DNA of 64,000 nt from Micromonospora vinacea (GCF_015751785.1 NZ_JADOTY010000001.1:7254001-7318000); one strand, 5' to 3'. Positions 16,831-25,505 are shown, counted from the stretch's first letter. The notes: generated by a model not told the origin, from the sequence alone. A program made the numbers and translations.

Positions 16831-17814
16831 TCAGCGGGGGGCGGACGTACCCATTGCGGCGAGATCGGCCGGGACCTCTTCTTCGGCGGACGGGCCGGCA
16901 GCGGCGGCGGAGGCGGCGGCGGCGGAGGCGGAAGCGTTCGCGGCTTCGGCGCGGGCGCGGCGGGTACGGCGTAGAGCGCGCACGGCGAACACCAGGGCGG
17001 CCAGCCAGCCGGCGGCGAGGAGGACGTACAGGGCGGGGCGGACCGGACCGTCCAGTTCGGCCGAACGGATCAGGGTGCGGGCGTTGGTCAGCACGATCAC
17101 GCCGCCGATTGCCGCGCCGAGCAGTTGGGCGGGCACGATTCGCACCAGCCAGGCGGCCAGCGGGGCGGCGATGAGCCCGCCGATGAGCAGCGCGGCGACA
17201 GTGGGGAGCAGGAACCCCTCCGTGCCCAGCCCGATCAGGAAGCCGACGCTGGCCGCGCCGGCCACGACGAACTCGGCGGTGTCCACCGAGCCGATCACCT
17301 TACGGGGTTCCATGCGGCCGGACACCAGCAACGCCGGGGTGGCCACCGGGCCCCACCCGCCGCCGCCGGTCGCGTCGACGAAGCCGGCGACCAGGCCCAG
17401 AGGGCTGAGGAAACGACCGCGTAGCCGCCCGCCGGCCCGGTCGGTGCGCAGTGGTCGGGCGAAGCGGACCAGGAGGTACGCGCCGAGCGTGAAGAGAATG
17501 CCGGCCATCCACGGTGCGGCGGCCTCGGTGGAGATGGAGCTGAGCACTGTCGCGCCGGCGAAGGCGCCGATCGCGCCGGGCAGGGCGATGCGGGTGACCA
17601 CCCGCCAGTCGACGTTGCCGAACCGCCAGTGCGCGAACCCGGCGGCGAGCGTGGTGCCGATCTCGGCCAGGTGCACCGAGGCCGAGGCGGCGGCCGGGGC
17701 GACCCCGGCGACCAGCAGCAGGGTGGAGGAGGTCAAGCCGTACGCCATGCCGAGCGAACCATCGATCAGTTGCGCGACGAGCCCGACCAGAGCGAGGACC
17801 AACAGCTTGCGCAC
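16831..17814 (-). CDS. TauE/SafE family sulfite or sulfur-anion exporter
   Basis: Membrane protein of about 327 residues with eight or so hydrophobic segments and the duplicated TauE/SafE pattern: GLVAQLIDGSLGMAYGLTSSTLLL near the N-terminus and GLVAGFVDATGGGGWGPVATPALLVSG in the second half. The cytoplasmic C-tail is Ala/Glu-rich. GTG 17814 is preferred because AGGGGG precedes it at normal distance; ATG 17838 lies directly against AGGAG and would be poorly spaced. An Rrf2 regulator gene lies upstream in the same direction, and an inverted repeat at 17845-17857 sits in between, so control by that regulator is likely. Substrate (sulfite, sulfoacetate, taurine) is not decidable. Confidence 0.88.
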   Translation of the reverse strand: MRKLLVLALVGLVAQLIDGSLGMAYGLTSSTLLLVAGVAPAAASASVHLAEIGTTLAAGFAHWRFGNVDWRVVTRIALPGAIGAFAGATVLSSISTEAAAPWMAGILFTLGAYLLVRFARPLRTDRAGGRLRGRFLSPLGLVAGFVDATGGGGWGPVATPALLVSGRMEPRKVIGSVDTAEFVVAGAASVGFLIGLGTEGFLLPTVAALLIGGLIAAPLAAWLVRIVPAQLLGAAIGGVIVLTNARTLIRSAELDGPVRPALYVLLAAGWLAALVFAVRALRRTRRARAEAANASASAAAASAAAAGPSAEEEVPADLAAMGTSAPR

Positions 17815-17844
17815 GAGCGCCCCCTGACTTTTCGGCATCTCCTA

Positions 17845-17857
17845 TCGACTTGGTCGA
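17845..17857. promoter_or_regulatory. Candidate Rrf2 operator before the TauE gene
   Basis: TCGAC-TTG-GTCGA is a perfect 5+3+5 inverted repeat about 30 bases upstream of the TauE start, and the neighbouring gene encodes an Rrf2-type regulator. The link is inference from position. Confidence 0.45.
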
Positions 17858-17969
17858 CAATGCGGGATGGGGCAGTCAGGGTCAAGCCCCCGATCGGTGG
17901 ATGGGACGCGGCGGGGCGGTGCGCGAGGTCAGCGACCAGGTGCCGTGGGGCCAGCGAGCGAGCCGGCGA

Positions 17970-18434
17970 TCAGATCCAGGCGCGTGGGTCGGCGGCCAGC
18001 TCGGTGACACGCGCGGGCAGGGTGCCGGCGGCCACGTCGGCGACGCTGACCAGTTCCAGGATCTCCCGCTCGCTTGCTCGCAGCGCGATCCAGACCTCCT
18101 GGAGGGCGTGCGCCGGGCCGTGGTATCCGAGCTGCTCGGGGCGCTGCCCGCGTACGTGGGCGAGAGGCCCGTCGATCACCCGGATGACCTCGGCGAGGGA
18201 GATCTCCTCGGCCGGGCGGGCCAGCCAGTAGCCGCCCTCCGGGCCGCGCTGGGCGTGCACGATGCCGCCCCGGCGCAGCTGGAGAAGGATGCTCTCCAGG
18301 AACTTCGGCGGGATCTCCTGGGCGCGGGCGATCTGATCGGCCGTGACCGGCCGGCCGCGCCCGGGGCCGCTGGCCGTCGCGGCAAGCTCGGCGGCCGCGC
18401 GGAGGGCATAGTCGACCCGGGCGGAGAGGCGCAT
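17970..18434 (-). CDS. Rrf2 family transcriptional regulator without iron-sulfur cysteines
   Basis: Regulator of 154 residues. The winged HTH with Rrf2 signature is clear: MRLSARVDYALRAAAELA, then IPPKFLESILLQLRRGGIVHAQRGPEGGYWLARP. The C-terminal region holds the ISLAEVIRVIDGPLAHV helix. It has no cysteine at all, so unlike IscR or NsrR it cannot hold an iron-sulfur cluster; it resembles CymR-type members that sense a metabolite or partner protein. It is upstream of the TauE exporter on the same strand (about 155 bases between), which fits a role in sulfur balance. Confidence 0.9.
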   Translation of the reverse strand: MRLSARVDYALRAAAELAATASGPGRGRPVTADQIARAQEIPPKFLESILLQLRRGGIVHAQRGPEGGYWLARPAEEISLAEVIRVIDGPLAHVRGQRPEQLGYHGPAHALQEVWIALRASEREILELVSVADVAAGTLPARVTELAADPRAWI

Positions 18435-18509
18435 GTCGGCAAGGTTAGTCCCTGGTCAACCGGGCGGGCGGCCGACCCTCGGCCGATCGGCCACGCATCG
18501 ATGGAAAGT

Positions 18510-18575
18510 GGCCCTGCCGGCGCCCGTCCGGGCCGCCGGCAGGGCCGGTGAACGGCCGCCGGCAGGGCCGGTGAA
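18510..18575. repeat. GC hairpin plus 22-bp direct repeat upstream of YceI
   Basis: GGCCCTGCCGGCG (18510-18522) pairs exactly with 18534-18546. The right arm is part of a 22-base unit at 18531-18552 that recurs unchanged at 18554-18575, so the hairpin could form with either copy. It lies between the Rrf2 start and the YceI promoter. Function unknown. Confidence 0.7.
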
Positions 18576-18661
18576 GTAGCTCATGATCCACGGCACGGTG
18601 GCGGCCGAAATGCCGGTCCGGAGCGTCCCTATGCTGGGCGTGAGAACGAATGTCTGGCCAT

Positions 18662-18690
18662 TTGCCCGGCCGCCAGCAACATATTGATAA
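18662..18690 (+). promoter_or_regulatory. Candidate promoter of the YceI gene
   Basis: TTGCCC, a 17-base spacer and TGATAA fit a housekeeping-type promoter about 35 bases before the coding start. The AT-rich block ACATATTGATAAACA stands out in this GC-rich DNA. Confidence 0.4.
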
Positions 18691-18724
18691 ACACCCGGGT
18701 TGTGCTCGGGGGGAAGGCAACACG

Positions 18725-19393
18725 ATGACCGATATCGCCACCCGCACCTGGGACGGCATGACCATCCCGGTGGCCGGCACCTATCTTCTCGATCAGGCGC
18801 ACAAGCGGATCGGTTTCCTGTCCCGGCACATGATGGTGAGCCCGGTACGCGGCGAGTTCGCCGAGGCCACCGCCCAGATCTACGTGGCGGAGGACCCGCT
18901 GCTCTCCTCGGTGACGGCCACCATCATGTCGGCGAGCATCACCACCGGAAGCGTCGACCGGGACACGCATCTGAAGAGTGCCGACTTCCTCGACGTGGAG
19001 CGTTTTCCCACCCTTGAATATCGAAGCACCGGCATCAAATGGCAGGGCAACGAGGACCCCATATTCCAGTGGGCGCGTCTGCGCAACCATCGGCTGGGCG
19101 GACGAGGCCGGAGTCACATTGTTCCGCCGCAGTCCGACGGTATTCCCGGACGATTCGTCCTCACCGGTGAGCTGACGGTGAAGGGAATCACCCGGGCCGT
19201 CGACCTGGCGGTGAATTTCGGTGGTGCCCGTCAGGATCCGTACGGGCAGAACATCTTCGGTTTCAGCGCGACGGCCGAGATGAACCGTGAGGACTACGGC
19301 CTGCTCTGGAATGTCGTCCTGGAGAGCGGCGGGGTGCTGGTCGGCAAGACGGTGCAGATCGAGATCGCCGGGGAGGCCATCCACCAGGCCTGA
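18725..19393 (+). CDS. YceI-like lipocalin-fold polyisoprenoid-binding protein
   Basis: Protein of 222 residues, start ATG 18725 with GGAAGG upstream. The YceI pattern is clear: W-x-IPVAGTYLLDQAHKRIGF at the start, GEFAEATAQIYV, SADFLDVERFPTLEYRST, GELTVKGITRAVDL and a final GKTVQIEIAGEA. YceI proteins bind isoprenoid-type lipids in a beta-barrel. There is no signal peptide, so it is cytoplasmic. Residues about 107-141 form an extra loop with many Arg/His/Gly between two conserved strands, which is not part of the usual compact barrel. Single-gene unit ending in a strong hairpin. Confidence 0.92.
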   Translation: MTDIATRTWDGMTIPVAGTYLLDQAHKRIGFLSRHMMVSPVRGEFAEATAQIYVAEDPLLSSVTATIMSASITTGSVDRDTHLKSADFLDVERFPTLEYRSTGIKWQGNEDPIFQWARLRNHRLGGRGRSHIVPPQSDGIPGRFVLTGELTVKGITRAVDLAVNFGGARQDPYGQNIFGFSATAEMNREDYGLLWNVVLESGGVLVGKTVQIEIAGEAIHQA

Positions 19394-19399
19394 CGCGCC

Positions 19400-19429
19400 T
19401 CATCCCCGCCAGAGGCCTGGCGGGGATGA
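19400..19429. terminator. Bidirectional hairpin after YceI and thioesterase genes
   Basis: TCATCCCCGCCAG and CTGGCGGGGATGA are perfect complements around a four-base loop, placed between two convergent genes. Confidence 0.8.
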
Positions 19430-19461
19430 GTGACAGCTGACTGGCGGGATGGACGAGAGCG

Positions 19462-20346
19462 TCAGGCGCCGACGCGGCGCAGCAGACCCTCCTGGACGGC
19501 GCTGGCGATCTGCCGGCCGTCGGTGGTGAACATCCGGCCGGTGGCCAGCCCACGCGCGCCGGACGCCGACGGGCTCAGGCAGTCGTAGAGGAACCACTCG
19601 TCGGCCCGGAACGGCCTGTGGAACCAGAGCGCGTGGTCCAGGCTCGCGCCGACCAACCCGCCCGGCCCCCACACCTCGCCGTGTGCGGAGAGCACCGAGT
19701 CCAGCAGGGTGAGGTCCGAGGCGTAGGTGAGCGCACAGGCGTGCAGCAGGGGGTCGTCGGGCAGTTTGCCGTCGATGCGCATCCAGACGCGCTGGTGCGG
19801 GTCGGCGGGCCGGTCGCCGGGGCGGACCCAGCCGGGCTCACCCACGTAGCGCACGTCGATCGGTCGCGGGATCTGACCCCAGATGCCCAGCCGCTCCGGG
19901 TAGCGGGAGAGCCTGTCGGTCATCGTCGGCACGTCCTGCGGCGGGGGTACGTCCAGCGGGGCCGGAGCCTGGTGGTCCAGGCCCTCCTCGGCCCGCTGGA
20001 ACGACGCCGACATGAAGAAGATCGGCTTCCCGTGCTGGAGGGCGACGGCGCGGCGGACCGAGAAGGACCGGCCGTCGCGGATGTTCTCCACCTCGTACGC
20101 GATCGGTTCGACCGGGTCGCCGGGGCGGACGAAGTAGCCGTGCAGGGAGTGCACGAACCGCTCCGGGTCGACGGTGCGGCCGGCGGCGACCAGGGCCTGA
20201 CCGGCGACCTGGCCGCCGTACACCCGTTGTGGGCCGACCGGGGGGCTCATCCCCCGGAAGGTCATCTCGCCGGTCGGGTCGAGGTCCAGGACTTCCAGCA
20301 GCTGGTCCACCGCCGCCTGGCCGACCGCGACCCGACCGTCGCTCAC
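19462..20346 (-). CDS. tesB: Acyl-CoA thioesterase II
   Basis: Double-hotdog thioesterase of 294 residues that hydrolyses acyl-CoA to free acid and CoA in the cytoplasm. Typical segments are RVYGGQVAGQALVAAGRTV, VHSLHGYFVRPGDPVEPIAYEVE, RDGRSFSVRRAVALQHGKPIFFMSASF, and in the second half SDLTLLDSVL (with the catalytic Asp/Ser region) and LDHALWFHRPFRADEW followed by Q-rich QIASAVQEGLLR. Start GTG 20346 overlaps the pyruvate kinase stop by 4 bases (GTGA), so it is translationally coupled to pyk. This pyk-tesB linkage is frequent in actinomycetes. Confidence 0.94.
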   Translation of the reverse strand: MSDGRVAVGQAAVDQLLEVLDLDPTGEMTFRGMSPPVGPQRVYGGQVAGQALVAAGRTVDPERFVHSLHGYFVRPGDPVEPIAYEVENIRDGRSFSVRRAVALQHGKPIFFMSASFQRAEEGLDHQAPAPLDVPPPQDVPTMTDRLSRYPERLGIWGQIPRPIDVRYVGEPGWVRPGDRPADPHQRVWMRIDGKLPDDPLLHACALTYASDLTLLDSVLSAHGEVWGPGGLVGASLDHALWFHRPFRADEWFLYDCLSPSASGARGLATGRMFTTDGRQIASAVQEGLLRRVGA

Positions 20347-21791
20347 TGCAGCGCCCGCGCCGACGCGGCGTCGACCAGCGAGCCGAGCTGGTGTACGCGC
20401 AGCGTGTTGGTCGAGCCGGGGGTGCCGGGCGGGCTACCCGCCACGATCACCACGTAGTCACCGGGGTTGGCCCGGTCGAGGCCGAGCAGCGCCTGGTCGA
20501 CCTGGCGGAACATGTCGTCGGTGTGCTGCACGAACGGCATCAGGAAGGTCTCCACGCCCCAGGTGAGGGCGAGCTGGTCGCGCACCTCGGGGACCGGCGT
20601 GAAGGCCAGCAGCGGCAGGTCGCAGTGCAGGCGGGACAGCCGTCGCACGGTGTCGCCGGTCTGCGAGAAGGCGACGAGTGCCTTGGCGTTGATGGCCCGG
20701 GCGATCGACGAGGCGGCGACGGTGAGGGCGCCACCGTGGGTACGCGGGTCGTGCTGCAACCGCGGCACCCCGATCGAACCGGCCTCGGTGGTCGTCACGA
20801 TCTTGGCCATGGTGCTGACGGTGAGCACCGGGTACTTGCCGACGCTGGTCTCGCCGGAGAGCATCACCGCGTCGGCGCCGTCGAGCACCGCGTTGGCGAC
20901 GTCGGAGGCCTCCGCCCGGGTGGGGCGGGAGTTCTCGATCATGGAGTCGAGCATCTGGGTGGCCACGATGACGGGCTTGGCGTTCTCCCGGCACAGCTGC
21001 ACGGCGCGCTTCTGCACCAGCGGGACCTCGTCCAGCGGCATCTCGACGCCGAGGTCACCACGGGCGACCATGACACCGTCGAAGGCCAGCACGATGGCCT
21101 CCAGGTGCTCCACCGCCTCCGGCTTCTCGACCTTGGCGAGCACCGGGCGGAACACGCCCTCCTCGGCCATGATGTTGTGGACGAGCTTGATGTCCTCGGC
21201 GGAGCGGACGAAGGACAGCGCCACCAGGTCGACGCCGAGCCCCAGGGAGAAGCGCAGGTCCTCGGCGTCCTTGTCCGACATGGCGGGCACGCTGACCGCC
21301 ACGTTGGGCAGCGACACGCCCTTGTTGTTGGAGACCGGGCCGCCCTCGGTGACGAGGCAGCGGATGTCGTTGCCGGTGACGTCGGTGACCTCGACGGCGA
21401 CCCGACCGTCGTCGATCAGCAGCCGGTCGCCGGGCTTCACCTCGTGGGGCAGCTTCGTGTAGGTGCAGGAGACCCGATCCTTGGTGCCGATGACGTCGTC
21501 GCCAGTGATGACGACCGAGTCACCGGTGCGCCACTCGTGGGGGCCGTCGGCGAACCGACCGAGCCGGATCTTGGGACCTTGCAGGTCGGCGAGGACGGCG
21601 ACCGGCTTACCCGCCGCCTCCGATGCCTCCCGGACCAGTCGATAGACCGCCTCGTGGTCGGCGTGGCTGCCGTGGCTGAAGTTGAGCCTCGCCACGTTCA
21701 TGCCGGCCTCGACAAGACCCCGGATGCGCTCCGGGGACGAGGTGGCGGGTCCAAGAGTGCAGACGATCTTCGCGCGGCGTGTCACGCCCAT
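20343..21791 (-). CDS. pyk: Pyruvate kinase
   Basis: Glycolytic enzyme of 482 residues converting phosphoenolpyruvate and ADP to pyruvate and ATP. N-terminal RRAKIVCTLGPATSSPERI, NVARLNFSHGSHADH (substrate Arg and potassium site), LADLQGPKIRLGRF, the flexible B-domain (about 70-170), KVEKPEAVEHLEAIV with the catalytic Lys, MVARGDLGVEMPLDEVPLVQK (metal Glu/Asp), MLDSMIENSRPTRAEASDVANAVLDGADAVMLSGE, and a C-terminal regulatory domain. Length is normal. Translation is coupled to the thioesterase gene by a 4-base overlap. Confidence 0.98.
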   Translation of the reverse strand: MGVTRRAKIVCTLGPATSSPERIRGLVEAGMNVARLNFSHGSHADHEAVYRLVREASEAAGKPVAVLADLQGPKIRLGRFADGPHEWRTGDSVVITGDDVIGTKDRVSCTYTKLPHEVKPGDRLLIDDGRVAVEVTDVTGNDIRCLVTEGGPVSNNKGVSLPNVAVSVPAMSDKDAEDLRFSLGLGVDLVALSFVRSAEDIKLVHNIMAEEGVFRPVLAKVEKPEAVEHLEAIVLAFDGVMVARGDLGVEMPLDEVPLVQKRAVQLCRENAKPVIVATQMLDSMIENSRPTRAEASDVANAVLDGADAVMLSGETSVGKYPVLTVSTMAKIVTTTEAGSIGVPRLQHDPRTHGGALTVAASSIARAINAKALVAFSQTGDTVRRLSRLHCDLPLLAFTPVPEVRDQLALTWGVETFLMPFVQHTDDMFRQVDQALLGLDRANPGDYVVIVAGSPPGTPGSTNTLRVHQLGSLVDAASARALQ

Positions 21792-22025
21792 CAGGCTAGT
21801 CTCTCCTTCAGGTCGGACTCGGGGCCGACCCCTTGCAGGCAGTGGAACAGTTGTCCAACGACGCGCGGTGCGCGTCGGGCCGGCGGGCGGAACCGCACCG
21901 GGAACGTTGTGGCGACGGGCATCAGCGACCGCGCGCCGGGAATCGTACGCCTCCGGTGGCGTGCGCTGTCGGGGTGCTCCCGGCGGCGGCCCACTCCGAG
22001 TGGCCCGACGGCGGTCGGTGGCGGC

Positions 22026-23408
22026 TCATTCCGGGGGTACCGAGGGCGGCAGGGTGGGCACCGCGTGGAGCAGGTCGCGGGGGTCGTAGCGGCGCTTGGC
22101 GTGGCGCAGCCGCGCCCAGTTCGCGCCGTAGGCGAGCCGGACCCGGTCGGTCTCCTCCGGGGCGAGCAGGTTGGGGTAACCACCGGGCAGGGCGTGCGGG
22201 GCGAGTGCCGCGGAGGTCCGCTCGGCCCACTCGCGGTGCGGGCCGACCTCGTCGCCGGGCGCCCACACCGCGATGACCTCGGTCATCAGGTGGTCGGTGC
22301 GCAGGCCGAACGCCGTGTCGGCGGGTCGGACCCGGCTGGCCGCGCCGTGGAAGTGGTGCACTGCCAGCGCGGAGAACGGCGAGGTGACCTGCCGGGCCGC
22401 GTTGACGAGCGTGTCAACGGTGCCGTCGGTGAGCGCGGGCAACCACCGGGTCCGCAGCAGGTAGTGGTTGCCGTCGACCATTCCGCCGTCGAACATCCGC
22501 AGCGCGTCCGCGTAGGGCATCGGGCCGATCTGGTCGACCAGTGGGGTGCCCAGCGCCCGCAGCCGGTCCATCCACGGCGCCCCGGCGGCCAGGTCCGGGC
22601 CGCTGTAGAACGGACACACGAAGATCACCGGCTCGCCGGCCGGGCCGGGCAGGAAGCCGGCCATCACTGTCAGCTCGTCCGGGGCCTCGGCGACCAGCGC
22701 GCCGTAGCCGCGCAGCACGGACGGCGCCTCGGAGAGCGCGAACATGATCATGCCAGCCAGGACGCCGGGCAGCCGGTGCGCGCGGAAGCGCAGCTCGGTG
22801 ACGATGCCGAGGTTCCCACCGCCGCCGCGCAGCGCCCAGTACAGCTCGGCGTCGTGGCGGGGGTCGGCGGTGACCCGACGGCCGTCGGCGAGAACCACCT
22901 CCGCGCCGAGCAGACTGTCCAGGGCCAGACCGAACCGACCGCAGAGCGGGCCGTACCCGCCGGCGAGGGTGAGCCCGGCCATCCCCACGGCGCCGACCAC
23001 GCCGGTGGGGACCACCAGGTCGTACGGGCGGGCGGCGGCGAGCAACTCGGCCGCCGTGGTGCCACCGCCGATGGTCACCGTGGCGTTGTCCGGGTCGACC
23101 TCGACGGCGTGCAGCCCGGTCAGGTCGAGCACCAGAGCGCCGTCGCGCAGCGCCCGGCCGGCCCAGTCGTGCCCTCCGGAGCGGACCGAGACGGGCAGGT
23201 GACACCGGGCGGCGATTCGGACCGACCCGGCCACCTCGTCGGCGTCCCGGCACCGGGCGACCAGCGCGGGCGTGCGCGCCACGGCGCCGTTCCAGAGCCG
23301 GGTGGTGGTGGCGTAACCGGGGTCGCCCGGCTCGTGCAGCCGGTCGCCGAGCAGGGCACGCAGTCGGGCGGCGGCGGACGCGACATCGGGGGTGGCGGCG
23401 GAGAGCAT
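22026..23408 (-). CDS. FAD-linked oxidase of the berberine-bridge-enzyme-like family
   Basis: Oxidoreductase of 460 residues. ATG 23408 has GAGGAG upstream; an open frame extends to 23525 without support. The FAD-binding PCMH/VAO fold is clear: SVRSGGHDWAGRAL contains the His that usually carries FAD covalently, then VTIGGGTTAAELL, GVVGAVGMAGLTLAGGYGPLCGRFGLALD and LRGGGGNLGIVTELRFRAH. The C-terminal berberine-bridge segment is YGANWARLRHAKRRYDPRDLLH. Only the His attachment is visible, so mono-covalent FAD is likely. No signal peptide. Substrate unknown; neighbours give no pathway. Confidence 0.9.
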   Translation of the reverse strand: MLSAATPDVASAAARLRALLGDRLHEPGDPGYATTTRLWNGAVARTPALVARCRDADEVAGSVRIAARCHLPVSVRSGGHDWAGRALRDGALVLDLTGLHAVEVDPDNATVTIGGGTTAAELLAAARPYDLVVPTGVVGAVGMAGLTLAGGYGPLCGRFGLALDSLLGAEVVLADGRRVTADPRHDAELYWALRGGGGNLGIVTELRFRAHRLPGVLAGMIMFALSEAPSVLRGYGALVAEAPDELTVMAGFLPGPAGEPVIFVCPFYSGPDLAAGAPWMDRLRALGTPLVDQIGPMPYADALRMFDGGMVDGNHYLLRTRWLPALTDGTVDTLVNAARQVTSPFSALAVHHFHGAASRVRPADTAFGLRTDHLMTEVIAVWAPGDEVGPHREWAERTSAALAPHALPGGYPNLLAPEETDRVRLAYGANWARLRHAKRRYDPRDLLHAVPTLPPSVPPE

Positions 23409-23540
23409 GGCGACTCCTCGACCGGGGCCGACCCACGACACCGGGTACGCCCCGGCGGCGGCCCGCGCTGGGCGCGACCGTAGCACCGGCAGGCGGGCGA
23501 GCGCCGTCACCATCACGACAGCCACCGATGGGCCGGCGGC

Positions 23541-23903
23541 TCAGCTGCCCGCCTTGACCAGCGGGAACTCCAGGGAACCGGCCGGGCAGAGGAAGGTGAG
23601 CACCTCCACCCGGTAGAGCCCGGCCTGCACCGCCGGGTCGGCCTCCAGCACGCTGCGCACATCGTCGACGCTGCCGGTGCGGGCCAGCCCGAAGCCGATC
23701 GGCGGATCGGGCTCGCGCGCCGGCCCGTCCACTGAGCCGGCGACCAGGACGATGCCGCGTCGCTGCAGCGCCTGCATGTGTTCGGCGTGCTCGGCCTGCA
23801 ACCGCTGCACGGTCTCCGCGGGCAGGGCCCGCCCGGCCGCGCCGGGGTAGATCACGATGCACTCGTACGTGTCGAGCGCGAAGTTGACCTGCGGCACTCC
23901 CAT
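23541..23903 (-). CDS. YciI-like protein
   Basis: Small cytoplasmic protein of 120 residues starting at ATG 23903 with GGAGGG 8 bases upstream. The pattern YECIVIYPGAAGRALPAETVQRLQAEHAEHMQAL, with an acidic/His pocket (EHAEHMQ), and the later GSVDDVRSVLEADPAVQAGLYRVEVLTFLCP matches the ferredoxin-like YciI/YCII family, whose biochemical role is mostly unknown. It lies between the FAD oxidase gene (same strand, about 130 bases) and a divergent aldo-keto reductase. Confidence 0.82.
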   Translation of the reverse strand: MGVPQVNFALDTYECIVIYPGAAGRALPAETVQRLQAEHAEHMQALQRRGIVLVAGSVDGPAREPDPPIGFGLARTGSVDDVRSVLEADPAVQAGLYRVEVLTFLCPAGSLEFPLVKAGS

Positions 23904-24145
23904 GGGTGCTCCCTCCGCCGTCGCGCCGGAACGCACCGGCTCCGGCCAGCGTCGCACGGACACCCCTGTCGTACCGGGCGCTTCCCGGCAACTCGGCTCG
24001 ACGCGCCGACGGGGTGTCCGCGCCCACAGTCGGCCGACCAGCGGCATGAGGGCGGGGTTCCGGGGGATGATCCATCAGTGGCGGGTGGGCTCTTCACGCC
24101 CGCGCTGTCCACGCCCGCCACGACGAGACGATTGGGGATCGGGCA

Positions 24146-25018
24146 ATGGCGACAAATATCAGTGAGCAGCCCGCGAAGGCGTCCGGCACGTACCGGATCG
24201 GTGGCGACGTCACCGTCAACCGGCTCGGCTACGGGGCCATGCAGATCACCGGCCCGGGTGTCTGGGGTGACCCGAAGGACCCGGCCGAGGCGGTTCGCGT
24301 GCTGCGCCGCGCGGTCGAGCTGGGCGTGACGTTCATCGACACGGCCGACTCGTACGGGCCGTTCGTGTCGGAGTTGCTGATCCGGGAGGCTCTGCACCCG
24401 TACGCCGACGACCTGGTGATCGCGACCAAGGCCGGGCTGAGCCGCTCCGGCCCCGGCGACTGGCGGGCGCTGGGCCGCCCGGAGTACCTGCGCCAGCAGT
24501 GCGAGCTGAGCCTGCGTCACCTCGGCCTGGACAGCATCCCGCTGTACCAGTTGCACCGGATCGACCCGAAGGTGCCGCTCGCCGACCAGCTGGGTGAGCT
24601 GGCCCTGCTGCGCGAGGAAGGCAAGATCCAGCACATCGGGCTGTCCGAGGTGAGCGTCGCGCAGATCGAGGAGTCCCGGGCGATCACCACGATCGCGTCG
24701 GTGCAGAACCTGTACAACCTCGCCAACCGCAGCGCCGAGGACGTGCTGGAGTTCTGCGAGCGCAACGACCTCGCGTTCATCCCGTGGTTCCCGATCGCGA
24801 CCGGTGAGCTGGCCCGCCCGGGCGGCCCGCTGGACGCCATCTCCAACGCGCACGGCGCGTCGCCCGCGCAGCTCGCGCTGGCCTGGCTGCTGCGCCGCTC
24901 GCCGGTGATGCTGCCGATTCCCGGTACGTCCTCGGTAGCGCACCTGGAGGAGAACGTGGGCGCCGCCGACGTGCGGCTCACCGACGACGAGTTCGAGGCG
25001 CTCGCCAAGGCGAGCTGA
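24146..25018 (+). CDS. Aldo/keto reductase
   Basis: NADPH-dependent oxidoreductase of 290 residues with a TIM-barrel fold. The catalytic tetrad is visible: Asp65 in TFIDTADSYG, Tyr70, Lys95 in VIATKAGL and His137 in YQLHRID. The cofactor-binding end is LPIPGTSSVAHLEENVGAAD. The N-terminus has a short polar extension (MATNISEQPAKASGTY). Start ATG 24146 follows a GGGG-rich ribosome site of moderate strength. Substrate unknown. The upstream 240 bases are shared with the divergent YciI-like gene. Confidence 0.93.
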   Translation: MATNISEQPAKASGTYRIGGDVTVNRLGYGAMQITGPGVWGDPKDPAEAVRVLRRAVELGVTFIDTADSYGPFVSELLIREALHPYADDLVIATKAGLSRSGPGDWRALGRPEYLRQQCELSLRHLGLDSIPLYQLHRIDPKVPLADQLGELALLREEGKIQHIGLSEVSVAQIEESRAITTIASVQNLYNLANRSAEDVLEFCERNDLAFIPWFPIATGELARPGGPLDAISNAHGASPAQLALAWLLRRSPVMLPIPGTSSVAHLEENVGAADVRLTDDEFEALAKAS

Positions 25019-25071
25019 CCCGCCGCTCCGGACGCCGTCGGGTCACCCGGCGGTGCCTGAACCCGGAGATC

Positions 25072-25104
25072 CCGGACGCCGTCGGTTCAGCCGGCGGCGT
25101 CCGG
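25072..25104. terminator. Hairpin overlapping the end of the EACC1-like gene
   Basis: CCGGACGCCGTCGG and CCGGCGGCGTCCGG pair with one mismatch around TTCAG. The same GGACGCCGTCGG word also occurs at about 25030, giving a direct repeat. It serves the convergent aldo-keto reductase and EACC1-like genes. Confidence 0.65.
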
Positions 25105-25503
25105 ACCGGGCGCGGAACCAGGCTCCGGACCGGGCTCCCGGGCGGCGCGCAGCGCCTCCGTCGCCTGGGCCAGCAGGCGAGCGGAGTCGGTCCGCCCGCT
25201 CACCTGCAACTCCACCTCGGCATCCCCGGTCTGGATCCGGATGCTGGCCTCGGTGCGCTGCTGGTCGACCCAGGACTGCAACAGGTTGAACAGTCCCGGA
25301 AGCAGTCCCTGGGCCAGCACCGCGATGATCACCGCGTCGCTGAACCCCGGCCGGCCCCCGCCGCCACCGGACGCCCGGACCACCGGCCGGTACTCGGGGT
25401 GGCGGTGGATCCAGGTCAGCAGGTCGACCGACGACGGCTGACGCTGCCGGGGGTTGATGGTCAGCCGGACGGGCAGCCGGGCTGCGGTATCGCTGTCGGT
25501 CAC
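25087..25503 (-). CDS. EACC1-like (effector-associated constant component) protein
   Basis: Protein of 138 residues from GTG 25503. It begins with a beta-strand pattern (ARLPVRLTINPRQRQPSSVDLLTWIHRHPEYR), has a glycine stretch, then a hydrophobic helix (GFSDAVIIAVLAQGLLPGLFNLLQSWVDQQ) and a final beta hairpin (EASIRIQTGDAEVELQVSGR). This order matches the EACC1 family described with effector modules in actinobacterial conflict systems. It starts 2 bases after the M48 peptidase stop, so the two are almost certainly made together. Family assignment is by pattern, not by search; function is unknown. Confidence 0.65.
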   Translation of the reverse strand: MTDSDTAARLPVRLTINPRQRQPSSVDLLTWIHRHPEYRPVVRASGGGGGRPGFSDAVIIAVLAQGLLPGLFNLLQSWVDQQRTEASIRIQTGDAEVELQVSGRTDSARLLAQATEALRAAREPGPEPGSAPGPDAAG

Positions 25504-25505
25504 TG

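Noticed and set aside
20229-23483. 1084-residue plus-strand frame
   Set aside because: Mirror of pyk and the FAD oxidase; composition typical of GC-rich antisense frames, and no motif.
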